This document shows positions 51,428 to 60,656 of a stretch of 64,000 nucleotides of DNA, piece after piece; positions within the stretch are counted from its first letter, which is position 1, and each line of letters begins with the position of its first letter. The notes under the pieces are model-generated. The model had not been told where the DNA came from. It did no database searches and was given only the letters and a program-made list of their open reading frames with translations. Both the position numbers and the translations under genes were made by a program. Location of the stretch: assembly GCA_947498985.1 (NCBI GenBank), contig CANMMF010000003.1, positions 310,001 through 374,000 of the forward strand. Reading direction: 5' to 3'. This DNA is from an uncultured Paracoccaceae bacterium (GTDB lineage: Bacteria; Pseudomonadota; Alphaproteobacteria; Rhodobacterales; Rhodobacteraceae).

Positions 51428-53008
51428 TCAGTCCATGGTGAAATACTTCACCTTCGGCTGGTCCTCCGGATCGACCTCGATGCCGACGCCTTCGGCCATG
51501 CCCCAGTTCAGCACCTGGTGGTGGATCGGGATGTAGAGCGCTTCGTCCTGCACCACCCGCCAGATCGCGGCGATGTCGGCGTTGCGGGCTTCCAGATCGG
51601 TGTTGGAGGCCAGCGACTTGATCTTGGCGTCAAGCTCGTCATTGTCGAAACCGGTGCCGTTCCACGTGCCGATATCGCTCTCGCGGCCATGCACGAGGAA
51701 GTTGAAGATATATTCGGAATCGTAGGTCGGCACACCCCAGCCCAGCATGTAGAAATCGGTCTTGCCATCGGTGATCAGCGGGAAATGCTGCGCCTTGGGT
51801 TTGGCGTCGAGGTTCACCGTCACGCCGATCTGGCCCAGCATGCCCACGGCCGCCTGGCAGATCGCCTCGTCATTCACGTAGCGGTCATTCGGGCAATCGA
51901 GCCGGATCGAGAAGCCGTCCGCGTAGCCCGCCTCGGCCAGCAGCGCCTTGGCGCCTTCGACATCGGTGGAGCTTTCGGCATCCATCTCGGAGGTCCAGCC
52001 GTTCACGAAGGGCGGCGCGATCATGCCCGCGGGCTGGCTCTGGCCGCGCATCACGACGCGCTGGATGGCGTCGCGGTTGATCGCCATGGACATGGCCTTG
52101 CGCACGCGTGCGTCGGCCAGCGGGTTCTTGCCCTCGATATTATCGGCCTCGATGTCATCGGCGCCCTGGTTCATCCCGAAAAAGATCACCCGGTTCTGCG
52201 GCGCCTGCTTGACCACCAGCCCGTCGGCGCTGTTCACCCGGTCGAGATCCTGGACCGGCATGTCCTGCAGGAAATCCACCTCTCCCGAGAGCAGTGCTGC
52301 GACGCGGGTCGCGGCGTTCTGGATCGGGGTGTAGACGATCTCGGTCACGTCCATCGGAAACTGGTCGATGCCCCAATAGGCGTCATTGCGCACCATCACC
52401 GTCTTCACATCCGGCTCGCGGCTTTGCAGCTTGTAGGGGCCGGTGCCGTTGGCGTTGGTGGTGGCATAGGTGATCTCGCCACCTTCGAAATCCTGCACGT
52501 TGACCGTCTCGTTGGCCTCGGCCCAGTCCTTGTCCATGATGAAGAGATTGGTGAGGTTCGACGGCAGGATCGGGTTCGGCCCGTCGGTGACCATCTCGAT
52601 GGTCATGTCATCGACCGCGCGCACTTCGGTGATCGAGCCGATCAGTTCCTTCATGTCGGAATTGGGCTGCTTGGCGCGCTCGAAGCTGAAGACCACGTCT
52701 TCTGCGTTGAACGCGCTGCCATCGTGGAAGCTCACGCCTTCGCGCAGCTTGAAGACCCAGACATTGGGGTCGCCTTCCTTGGGGTTCCACTCGGTGGCGA
52801 GCGCCGGCTCGAACGCGCCGGTCACGTCGCGGATGATAAGCGGCTCGTACATCTGGTGGCGGATCGTGTGGGTCGGACCCTCGTTCTGGGCATGCGGATC
52901 GAGGGTGAGCGCATCGCCGGAGCGCGCCCAGCGAAGCGTCTCCGCGCTCACAAGGCTGGTCGAGGCCAGAAGGGCCGCGGCGGTCAGCAAGGTTGTGGTT
53001 TTTTTCAT
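51428..53008 (-). CDS. Family 5 (peptide/nickel type) ABC solute-binding protein, copy 2
   Basis: This 526-residue periplasmic protein starts at ATG 53008 (GGGAGG upstream) with signal MKKTTTLLTAAALLASTSLVSA. SBP_bac_5 motifs: DALTLDPHAQNEGPTHTIRH, WVFKLREGVSFHDGSAFNAEDV, GTGPYKLQSREPD and CPNDRYVNDEAICQAAVGML. It has no permease genes beside it. It is a paralog of the copy at 34626-36191, with the same strand and the same kind of terminator. It may donate to the peptide-type permeases at 11840-16204 or to others outside the window; this is inference. Confidence 0.9.
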   Translation of the reverse strand: MKKTTTLLTAAALLASTSLVSAETLRWARSGDALTLDPHAQNEGPTHTIRHQMYEPLIIRDVTGAFEPALATEWNPKEGDPNVWVFKLREGVSFHDGSAFNAEDVVFSFERAKQPNSDMKELIGSITEVRAVDDMTIEMVTDGPNPILPSNLTNLFIMDKDWAEANETVNVQDFEGGEITYATTNANGTGPYKLQSREPDVKTVMVRNDAYWGIDQFPMDVTEIVYTPIQNAATRVAALLSGEVDFLQDMPVQDLDRVNSADGLVVKQAPQNRVIFFGMNQGADDIEADNIEGKNPLADARVRKAMSMAINRDAIQRVVMRGQSQPAGMIAPPFVNGWTSEMDAESSTDVEGAKALLAEAGYADGFSIRLDCPNDRYVNDEAICQAAVGMLGQIGVTVNLDAKPKAQHFPLITDGKTDFYMLGWGVPTYDSEYIFNFLVHGRESDIGTWNGTGFDNDELDAKIKSLASNTDLEARNADIAAIWRVVQDEALYIPIHHQVLNWGMAEGVGIEVDPEDQPKVKYFTMD

Positions 53009-53637
53009 TAGAACCTCCCGGGGTATCGTTGAAGCCCGCACTGTTTGGCAAAACCGGCGTGACGGCAAGCCTTGCCAGCCATCACCTGCCGCATCCCGTG
53101 GCGGCATGCGGGAAATTAACCGGTCACGCCAGTCGCTTACCCGGTCGAGATGCGATATCCCGTGGCAACCCCCGATGGCCCGTCGCATCCGTCAGGGCGA
53201 AAGGACGGCGGACGCTGTCTCGCGATTCGAGCGCTTGTGCGCATGTCTCGGACAATCGCGGGGTGGCTGAGCTTCCTGATAACATCCGCGCGTATGGTTG
53301 GCGTTTTCCGCTGGTTTTTCCCGGCTGGGAGAGGAGCAGAATGGCATGGACGCAACTGAGTTCACGGCGGCGCAAAAAATTTCACCCCGTCCTCGGACAC
53401 TGACCGTCTTCTGCAACCGCCTGTTCTCATCCTCCGGTTCGCGCAGCTTCAAACAATCCGGATTGCAGGAGGAAGAGCAGGCACGGTCAATGCCGGTGGA
53501 GCAGGGGTTCTCCACCGCATCCGCTACGGGCCGCTTTCTCAGGAAGAAATTCCAAGCCAGGCAAAGATGCCGGTTCAATTTCGGGGGCGACAATTGCCCA
53601 AAACACCTGGCCGCACTGGTTGCTTCAAGAAAACGCC
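53009..53637. other. Gene-free 630-base stretch
   Basis: No supported gene. The short open frames lack ribosome sites and family content. Near 53455-53400 the minus strand can be read KLREPEDENRRLQKTV, similar to the end of IS3-type OrfA proteins, but the similarity is confined to one low-complexity helix. It may be an old insertion-sequence scar. Confidence 0.4.
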
Positions 53638-54087
53638 CTAATCAGGGGTATCTCTCGACGTCTGGCTGTTTTCAGACGCCGTCGCGAAACGCATCGCCGA
53701 CACTTCGATTTCCACCAGAAACTCGGGCTTGGTAAAACCGGTCACGATCATCAATGTGGACGCAGGGAGATGAGCAACCTCTGCAAGCCAGGCATCTCGC
53801 GCGGCCATATAACCGGGCATATGCGCGCGGTCCGTGACATAGGCGTTGATGCGCAAAACCCCGGCCTTGCCACTCCCACCTGCAGACAGGATCTTGTCGA
53901 TATTGCTGAAAATCAGCTCAGCCTGTGCTTCGACGTCTCCCGGGATGGTCCCGTCGTCGCATAGCGCAAGTTGTCCGGAGGTCTGGATCAGACCACTTGG
54001 AATATCGAGCACCCCGTGGGCGTAGCGTGCGAGCGGAGCCGCCATGTCCTCCGGCGTCAGGCTTTTTATCCGATCAGCCAGCGGCAT
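53638..54087 (-). CDS. RidA/YjgF family protein
   Basis: This 149-residue protein starts at ATG 54087 (GAGGATGG upstream). The RidA fold is visible in GLIQTSGQLALCDDGTIPGDVEAQAELIFSNIDKIL, RINAYVTDRAHMPGYMAARD and STLMIVTGFTKPEFLVEIE, where RidA proteins have the Arg/Glu active-site pair. Here the Glu of EIE is present, while the usual Arg in the S-x-R-x-xV-x-V segment is not seen (PASTLMIVTG), so imine hydrolysis may be changed. It is divergent from the creatininase-family gene and fits an amine-degrading cluster. Confidence 0.85.
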   Translation of the reverse strand: MPLADRIKSLTPEDMAAPLARYAHGVLDIPSGLIQTSGQLALCDDGTIPGDVEAQAELIFSNIDKILSAGGSGKAGVLRINAYVTDRAHMPGYMAARDAWLAEVAHLPASTLMIVTGFTKPEFLVEIEVSAMRFATASENSQTSRDTPD

Positions 54088-54299
54088 GGCTCCATCCTCT
54101 TGAAGGTACGTCTGCCTGTACGTCTTGTTCGAAGAAAGGCCAATTCGGGCCCGTAAACAAGACCCGGACGCACCAGAACACGTCGTCTCATACGTTTGTG
54201 TCGATCTTCTCATAGCCAAACCTTTCTCCCGGGGAATTTACAAGACCCGGGGAGCGTGGTTGATCTGGTCGCGTCACGGAGACGTTGGAGGCTCGCAGC

Positions 54300-55100
54300 A
54301 TGAGACATCTGGATTGGGCAGAGCGCAAAGCGCCGGACTTTGAGGCGATCAACCCGAACTCGGCCATCGCTGTTCTCCCGGTTGCGGCGATTGAACAACA
54401 CGGGCCTCATCTTCCGGTCGGAACCGATAGCATGATCATGGAGGGCATGCTGGAGACGTTTCGGGCCACTTGTCCCGAAGACGTCGACCCTTGGATTCTG
54501 CCGGTTCAGGCGGTCGGGAAATCCAACGAACACCTCTGGGCCGCAGGTACCCTGACGCTCGGCACGGCAAGCGCACTTGCAGCCTGGACCGAGATCGGGC
54601 TGTCTGTTGCCCGCGCCGGCTTCAGGAAGATCGTCATCGTCAACAGCCATGGCGGGAACCTCGATCTCATCTCGATCCTGGCCCGTGAACTTCGGATTCA
54701 AGCCGGCATGCTCGCGGTGAAATGCCAATGGGGCAGTTTTGGCTACCCTGAGGGTCTCTATGACGCGTGGGAGACCACCTACGGCTTGCATGGTGGCGAT
54801 GCAGAGACCTCCCTGATGCTGACCTTCCGCCCTGATTGCGTGGATATGGACCAAGCCGGGCGATTTGTATCGACGGCTGAGACCGATCTCATCCCTCCGA
54901 CCGGACCGATCAGCAGGGGTTGGATTGCCTCTGATCTGAACGCGGCCGGAACGGTCGGTGACGCGTCGCGCGCCACCGCAGAAAAGGGGCGCCAGACGAC
55001 AGAACACCAGGTGAGCGGTTTCATTGAGCTTCTGCGCCAGGTTCGCGACATGGCGGTTCCGACGGCACCGGCGGTGCGCAAGTCGTCGCATATTTCTTGA
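54300..55100 (+). CDS. Creatininase family amidohydrolase
   Basis: This 266-residue metalloenzyme starts at ATG 54300 with GGAGG upstream. Metal ligands: E32 and H34 in IEQHGPHLPVGTD (with H37 and D43), H117 in NSHGGN and E169 in GGDAETSLM. The family includes creatininase and other amidohydrolases acting on cyclic or small amides, and MftE-type peptidases. The neighbouring amidohydrolase, RidA and solute-binding protein suggest catabolism of a nitrogen heterocycle or amide. The exact substrate is unknown. Confidence 0.88.
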   Translation: MRHLDWAERKAPDFEAINPNSAIAVLPVAAIEQHGPHLPVGTDSMIMEGMLETFRATCPEDVDPWILPVQAVGKSNEHLWAAGTLTLGTASALAAWTEIGLSVARAGFRKIVIVNSHGGNLDLISILARELRIQAGMLAVKCQWGSFGYPEGLYDAWETTYGLHGGDAETSLMLTFRPDCVDMDQAGRFVSTAETDLIPPTGPISRGWIASDLNAAGTVGDASRATAEKGRQTTEHQVSGFIELLRQVRDMAVPTAPAVRKSSHIS

Positions 55101-55314
55101 GCAACTGTCGTTTTTTGCGGGGGTGTCTGGAAAATTTTGTTTGGAATTTATGCGATTCCGAAACAGTCTGAGGCGTCTTCTGGCACAGGACGACAAAAAC
55201 AGGGCCTGACACGTAACTCGCGTGAGGGGCTGGTGTGCAAAAAAAATTGCCGCACAGAAGATCGCCAAGGACTGGCCATGCGCTCCTTTCGCCATTACCG
55301 ACAGGATCCACGCA

Positions 55315-56973
55315 ATGACATTCTTTACGAGGACTGGCTCGAAGCTGCCCGATCATCTTGATCACTCTGCTCAAACCGTGCGCGCAAAGGCAGATGCGCA
55401 CTCCCGACGCGAATTTTTGTCAATGGCCACGGCGTTTGGCGCGTCGGCGGCCACAGCCTACGCCATGCTGGGACAGACGCGCCCGGCCTATGCGGCAGGC
55501 ACACCCGTTGCCGGTGGAACCGCGCGCATTCAGGGTGAACTGCGTGCGCTGAAAGATCCGCGCACCTATGATTTCAACATGCTCGCCAACATGACCCGTG
55601 GGTGGCTGGAATATCTGGTCCAATATGAAAATGACGGCACCTTCAGGCCCAAACTTCTGGAAAGTTGGGAGATCAACGACGACGCGACCGTCTATACACT
55701 CAACGTGCGCCCGGGCGTCATGTGGAACAACGGCACGCCCTTCACAGCCGCCGATGTCGCCCGGAACATCGAGCGCTTCTGCGAGAAAGACTTCGAAGGC
55801 AACTCGATGGCATCGCGCTTCGGCGTGATGATCGACCCGGACACGAACCGGGCGATCTCCGGCGTGATCGAAGTTGTCGATGACCTGACCGTGCGACTGA
55901 ACCTGCCATCGCCGGACATCTCGATCATTGCAAGCTTCGGCGAGTACCCGGCGGCAATCGTGCCGGAGGGTTTCGATGCAGCGCGCATGCTTCAGGACCC
56001 GATCGGAACCGGCCCCTATCTGCCGGACGGCTATTCGCCGGGGATCAAGGGGGCGCTCCAGCGCAACGAGAACCACACCTGGTGGAACGCAGGAAACGGG
56101 GCCTGGCTGGATCGCATCGAATATATCGACTTTGGCGTCGATCCCGCAGCATTCTTTGCGGCGGCGGACAGTGACGAGGTTGATGCGGTGCATGCAACCG
56201 AAGGCGAATTCGTTCAGCTTTTCCAGGTTCTCGATGGCTGGCGGGAAAACGAGGTCGTATCGGCGGGCACGATCCTGGCGCGGGCGCGGCAAACCGAAGA
56301 ACCTTACGGCGATGTGCGTGTCCGGCGTGCCCTGGCCCTGGCCGTCGACAACAACAAGGTGCTTGAGCTTGGGTATGCGGGGCTGGGAGAAGTTGCAGAC
56401 AACCATCATGTTTGCCCGATCCACCCCGAATATGCCGATATTGGTCGACCTGAACATGATCCCGAAAAGGCCGCCGCCCTTATGGCCGAGGCGGGGATGG
56501 CAGAGTTCGAACATGACTTGATTTCTCTCGATGGCGGCTTCTGGCGTGACACGGCGGATGCCATCGGGGCGCAACTGCGCGATGCGGGTATCCCGATCAA
56601 ACGCACGGTCATTCCGTCGAGTTCTTTCTGGAACAGCTGGGACAAATACCCGTTCTCCGTCACAAACTGGAACCACAGGGCGCTCGGAGTCACCACCCTG
56701 GCCATCGCCTACCGGTCTGGCGAGCCGTGGAACGAATCGGGATTTGAGAACGCTGAATTCGACGCTCTTGTCGGGGCAGCCCTGGGCGAGCCAGATCTCG
56801 AGGCGCGCCGCGCCCTGATCGAGAAAGCAGAGCAGATCATGGTCGATGAAGGGGTCATCATCCAGCCCTATTGGCGGTCCATGTACAACCACTGCAAGTC
56901 GAACCTCATGGGCTTCAATGTCCACGTCGCTCAGGAAATCCGCATCGATGAGATGTGGTGGGACGAAGCCTGA
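55315..56973 (+). CDS. Tat-exported family 5 ABC solute-binding protein
   Basis: The 552 residues start at ATG 55315 and carry a twin-arginine signal: SRREFLSMATAFGASAATAYAM before the cleavage region AYAAG. SBP_bac_5 features include YTLNVRPGVMWNNGTPFTAADVARNIERF, IGTGPYLPDG and VRRALALAVDNNKVLELG. Tat export implies folding in the cytoplasm, seen in a subset of these proteins. No permease genes are adjacent. It is not a close paralog of the other two solute-binding proteins in the window. It likely captures the substrate of the following enzymes. Confidence 0.9.
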   Translation: MTFFTRTGSKLPDHLDHSAQTVRAKADAHSRREFLSMATAFGASAATAYAMLGQTRPAYAAGTPVAGGTARIQGELRALKDPRTYDFNMLANMTRGWLEYLVQYENDGTFRPKLLESWEINDDATVYTLNVRPGVMWNNGTPFTAADVARNIERFCEKDFEGNSMASRFGVMIDPDTNRAISGVIEVVDDLTVRLNLPSPDISIIASFGEYPAAIVPEGFDAARMLQDPIGTGPYLPDGYSPGIKGALQRNENHTWWNAGNGAWLDRIEYIDFGVDPAAFFAAADSDEVDAVHATEGEFVQLFQVLDGWRENEVVSAGTILARARQTEEPYGDVRVRRALALAVDNNKVLELGYAGLGEVADNHHVCPIHPEYADIGRPEHDPEKAAALMAEAGMAEFEHDLISLDGGFWRDTADAIGAQLRDAGIPIKRTVIPSSSFWNSWDKYPFSVTNWNHRALGVTTLAIAYRSGEPWNESGFENAEFDALVGAALGEPDLEARRALIEKAEQIMVDEGVIIQPYWRSMYNHCKSNLMGFNVHVAQEIRIDEMWWDEA

Positions 56974-57119
56974 CGGGTAACCGGCCCGCATGAGGTGCAG
57001 CCGGTGAAATCGAACTTGCCCCGGGCCAGGAGATCTGGAATGATCCGGGGCATCTCTGGCACAGATATGAAAGGGCCTTGTCGCGCCTCACCCGGTGAGC
57101 GTTCGAAAGGTCGTGTTAC

Positions 57120-58370
57120 GTGTTGAAGAGATCTGACAAGACTGATGGCATGATCGGGATCGCCCATGTGGCGGTTCCCGAAACCGTGCTGGCCGATCCC
57201 GAAAGGTTTGGCGGACGTGCCGAGAGCGGACATCGCATCGGCACGTTGCACTTGCGCGACGGAACCGCAGTGGGCATGACGGCAGACGCCGATCCCCCGC
57301 GAGAGCTGGTTCTTCCCAAACTCACCGAACCGCATATCCATCTGGACAAATGCCACACGGTCGAGCGTCTGGGAGCGGTCGGTGGCGATCTTGCCGCTGC
57401 GGTTGCGGCCCAGTCACGCGACAAGGTGCGTTGGACTGTGGACGATCTGGAAGCGCGCATGCGCCGGGGTTTGCGAGAACTGGCGACAGCGGGCTGCGGG
57501 GCCGTGCGCACCCATATCGACTGGAGTGATACGGAAACCCCGCCTCTCGCCTGGGAAGTGGCGTGCGGTTTACGCAGGGAGGCGCGGGACCTCGGGCTTG
57601 ACTTGCAAATCGCCGCCTTGACAGGGATCGATCGGCTGGCCGATCCGGAATTTGCCAAAGCCGTGAGCAAACGCGTTGCTGCTGACCAGGGCGTTCTGGG
57701 GGCTTTCGTGTTGCAGCACGAGAACAGGGAACAGGGCCTTGGGCAGGCATTTGAAGCCGCCGAAAAACATGGATTGGCGCTGGATTTCCACGTTGATGAG
57801 GGTCACTCGCCCTCTCTGAACGGGTTGGAACTCATTTCGGGGACTGCACGGGAAACCGGGTTCGAAGGCCCGATACTCTGCGGTCACGCTTGCAGTCTGG
57901 CGTCCAAAAGCGACGCGCAGGTCGCGCAAATTGCTGAAGAGCTGGCTGCGAACGGGATCTCAGTGGCGGCCCTGCCGACCACCAATCTCTATCTCCAGGG
58001 GCGCTGCGCCGGTACACCGTCCAGCCGGGGTCTGACAAAAATCCACGAACTGGTCTCTGCCGGCGTCAACGTTGTGCTGGGGGCCGACAATGTCCGCGAC
58101 GCGTTTTGTCCGGTGGGCCGGCACGATCCTTTGAAAAGCCTCGAGATCGCCGTGCTTGCCGCGCATCTCGATCCACCTCTCGCCGCCCATCTGCCCATGA
58201 TCACGACCGGGGCCCAGACCGCGCTTGGAGTGGCGCCACGCTACGTCGACGGCGCGCGGATCGAGAACTTGATCCTGTTTGACGTGCCCAACCTCACAAC
58301 CCTGCTCTCGGATCCCAGACCGCCGGTCCGAATTGCCGAACTTGTCCAAGGAGGATCGCACCATGGTTGA
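57120..58370 (+). CDS. Amidohydrolase, cytosine deaminase-like
   Basis: This 416-residue TIM-barrel metal hydrolase has H72 and H74 in TEPHIHLDKCH, the mid-barrel FHVDEGHS, CGHACSLAS and LGADNVRDAFCP, which supply the His/Asp ligands in CodA-type cytosine deaminases. The substrate loops differ, and the cluster context argues against simple cytosine salvage. I use the GTG at 57120; an ATG at 57150 is the alternative, and neither has a strong ribosome site. Its stop overlaps the next start by eight bases. Confidence 0.87.
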   Translation: MLKRSDKTDGMIGIAHVAVPETVLADPERFGGRAESGHRIGTLHLRDGTAVGMTADADPPRELVLPKLTEPHIHLDKCHTVERLGAVGGDLAAAVAAQSRDKVRWTVDDLEARMRRGLRELATAGCGAVRTHIDWSDTETPPLAWEVACGLRREARDLGLDLQIAALTGIDRLADPEFAKAVSKRVAADQGVLGAFVLQHENREQGLGQAFEAAEKHGLALDFHVDEGHSPSLNGLELISGTARETGFEGPILCGHACSLASKSDAQVAQIAEELAANGISVAALPTTNLYLQGRCAGTPSSRGLTKIHELVSAGVNVVLGADNVRDAFCPVGRHDPLKSLEIAVLAAHLDPPLAAHLPMITTGAQTALGVAPRYVDGARIENLILFDVPNLTTLLSDPRPPVRIAELVQGGSHHG

Positions 58371-59763
58371 CCACAACTGGCCTCGCATCGCCGAGGCTCT
58401 GGCCCCGGTTGAAGTGATCGACGATCCCACAACGATCAAGAAGCGCTCCCGCGACTTCTTCTGGTACAGTCCGATCCTCAACGAAAAGCTGCGCCGGTCT
58501 TTCGGCGATCTCGTGGTGCGACCCAAGACCCGCGAGGACCTGACCCATGTTCTGGCTGTGGCCTATGCCGAAGAGATCCCGGTCGTGCTCCGCGGGGGCG
58601 GCACAGGGAATTACGGACAGGCGGTGCCCCTGCACGGCGGGTTGATCGTGGAGACAACGGCCATGAACCGCATCCTCGAATTTGGCGAAGGCTACGTCCG
58701 GGTCGAGGCGGGTGCGCTGATGGCCGACATCAACGCGGCGCTCATCGAACAGGGGTGGGAAATGGCCATGTTCCCCTCGACACAGGATATCGCCACCATC
58801 GGCGGTTTCGTCGCCGGAGGATCTGCCGGGATCGGGTCCATTGCCAACGGCGCGCTGCGAGAGAAAGGCAATATCATTCAACTCAAGGCGCTTTCCGTCG
58901 AACAGGAACCGGTCGAACATGTCTTTGACGCGGAAGACAGTCTCCAGATCCATCACGCGTGGGGTTTGAACGGCGCGATCACCGAGGTGACCCTTCGGAC
59001 AGTTCCCACCAGAGACTGGATCGGATGTATGGCAGGGTTCGAGACCTATCGCGACTGCTATGCTGCGGGCTTCAGGCTGGCCTCGTCGACCGGGATTGGC
59101 CGAAAGCTCTGCTGCACCGTCGATGCGCGGATCGTGGACTACTTTCCGCGACTGGACGGCCATGTGCCCAAGGGATCCAATCTCCTGGTGGCACTTGTGC
59201 CGCGTGAGGATATGGGCAGATTTGAGGCGCTGATTTCTGAGGCAGGCGGCACTCTGCACCTCGCCATGGATGACGCGGAGCGTCAGGCCCTCAAACTGCC
59301 CCACGTCTTCGAATTTGCGTATAATCACACGACGCTTCAGGTCCTCAAAGCCGACCGCAGCGCCACTTATCAGCAAATCGGCGTCGCGGACCCCTCCGAT
59401 CCCGACCGCGTTGCCGCAATGGCCGCGACATTGGGCGATGACGTCTGGCCGCACCACGAATTCGCCCGCGTGAACGGGGAGATCGTGGCCTTCGATCTTC
59501 CGATCATCTGGTTCAGGGACGAGGCCCGCTTGCGCGAGATCGACGCCACCTATGAGGCCGGTGGTTTCGCGGTGTACGATGCCCACACGTATTTCGTGGA
59601 AGGCGGCGGCCTGAAGGCCGTCGATTACCGTCATCTGGCCTGGAAGAAGCGCCTCGATCCCAAAGGTCTGTTGAACCCCGGGAAGTCCGCCTGCTGGGAA
59701 GACGTGCGCAATTTGAGCCCAGACGAGATCGAAAAACTGGGCGTTGCGGAGAGCGCGGCATGA
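58363..59763 (+). CDS. FAD-binding oxidase/dehydrogenase (FAD_binding_4 type)
   Basis: This 466-residue flavoenzyme starts at ATG 58363 (AAGGAGG upstream), inside the amidohydrolase gene's end. The PP-loop PVVLRGGGTGNYGQAVPLHGG (about 67-87), MFPSTQDIATIGGFVAGGSAGIGS and the C-terminal WKKRLDPKGLLNPGKS are typical of GlcD/VAO-like oxidases; the last phrase is the FAD-linked oxidase C-terminal signature. It would oxidise a hydroxyl or amine compound released by the pathway. The substrate is unknown. Confidence 0.88.
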   Translation: MVDHNWPRIAEALAPVEVIDDPTTIKKRSRDFFWYSPILNEKLRRSFGDLVVRPKTREDLTHVLAVAYAEEIPVVLRGGGTGNYGQAVPLHGGLIVETTAMNRILEFGEGYVRVEAGALMADINAALIEQGWEMAMFPSTQDIATIGGFVAGGSAGIGSIANGALREKGNIIQLKALSVEQEPVEHVFDAEDSLQIHHAWGLNGAITEVTLRTVPTRDWIGCMAGFETYRDCYAAGFRLASSTGIGRKLCCTVDARIVDYFPRLDGHVPKGSNLLVALVPREDMGRFEALISEAGGTLHLAMDDAERQALKLPHVFEFAYNHTTLQVLKADRSATYQQIGVADPSDPDRVAAMAATLGDDVWPHHEFARVNGEIVAFDLPIIWFRDEARLREIDATYEAGGFAVYDAHTYFVEGGGLKAVDYRHLAWKKRLDPKGLLNPGKSACWEDVRNLSPDEIEKLGVAESAA

Positions 59764-60653
59764 GCACTCTGACGACCAAACCGCTTTGCGAGGCCTTTGG
59801 GGTCGAAATCTCCGGGATCGACATCAATGACGTCACGGCGGAGCATCTTTTTCCCGACATTCGCGCACTCTTTGAACGTCATTCCGCAGTGCTGTTTACG
59901 GCGCAGGACATGACGGAAGAGACACATTGGCGCCTCGCCAATCTCTTTGGCCCGGTCGAAGATCGCAAAGCAGATGAACGCAAAGCAGACGAGGCTATGG
60001 AGATTCCAGAGGTTTCAAATCTGCGCGACGATGGAACGACGACCGAAAGGATGGATCTCCAGACGCTCAATCTGAAGGCCAATTTCCTGTGGCACTCCGA
60101 CAGCACGTTCCTGCCTGTTCCGGCCCTGGTGAACATCCTCACCGCCAAGATTGTGCCGGTTGATGGGGGTGCCACGGAGCTTGCCAGCACCCGTGCTGCG
60201 TGGTCGGCCATGCCAGGCGATCTCAAGTCCAAGGTCGAGGGGCGCGGAATCTGGCATCGTTACAGCCATTCGCGCCGGAAGATCTCGGAAGAACTTGCGG
60301 CATTGCCCATGTTCAACAAGTGGCCAGACCAGTGCTGGCGATCTGTCTGGACAAATCCCGTAAATGGACAGGAGGCGCTTTATGTCGCGAGCCACGCCTT
60401 CAGGATCGAGGGGTACAGCGAAGACGACAGTGCTGCGATCCTCGATGAGCTGATCGCCTTTTGCACCCAAGAGCCGTTTGTCTACGCCCATCGGTGGTCG
60501 GTCGGCGACGTTCTGCTTTGGGATCAGCGTGCCGTGTTGCACCGCGGCACACCCTGGCCCCATGACCAGCCGCGCAAACTCGCCAGTCTCTGCGTCAGCG
60601 CGCGACCCGAGGATGGTCTGGCTCGGATGCGACCGGGTTCCTTGGGAGATTGA
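59760..60653 (+). CDS. TauD/TfdA family Fe(II)/2-oxoglutarate dioxygenase
   Basis: This 297-residue enzyme has H112-S-D114 in WHSDSTF, H261 in VLHRGTPW and R272 in PRKLAS for 2-oxoglutarate; this is the complete 2-His-1-carboxylate triad plus the co-substrate Arg. It oxidises and often cleaves C-heteroatom bonds (TfdA, TauD). A small in-frame duplication, RKADERKADE (about 69-78), is visible in the DNA. The ATG overlaps the oxidase stop by four bases. N- or O-dealkylation of the substrate is plausible (inference). Confidence 0.9.
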   Translation: MSTLTTKPLCEAFGVEISGIDINDVTAEHLFPDIRALFERHSAVLFTAQDMTEETHWRLANLFGPVEDRKADERKADEAMEIPEVSNLRDDGTTTERMDLQTLNLKANFLWHSDSTFLPVPALVNILTAKIVPVDGGATELASTRAAWSAMPGDLKSKVEGRGIWHRYSHSRRKISEELAALPMFNKWPDQCWRSVWTNPVNGQEALYVASHAFRIEGYSEDDSAAILDELIAFCTQEPFVYAHRWSVGDVLLWDQRAVLHRGTPWPHDQPRKLASLCVSARPEDGLARMRPGSLGD

Positions 60654-60656
60654 GCA

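Noticed and set aside
53400-53593. IS3-type OrfA fragment
   Set aside because: A short DENRR-type helix is suggestive, but there is no helix-turn-helix, no second frame and no terminal inverted repeat, so I list it only as a possible scar.
55222-55314. Earlier start for the Tat-exported binding protein
   Set aside because: The upstream extension would place about 31 residues before the twin-arginine signal's natural N-region; the ATG at 55315 has a better ribosome site.
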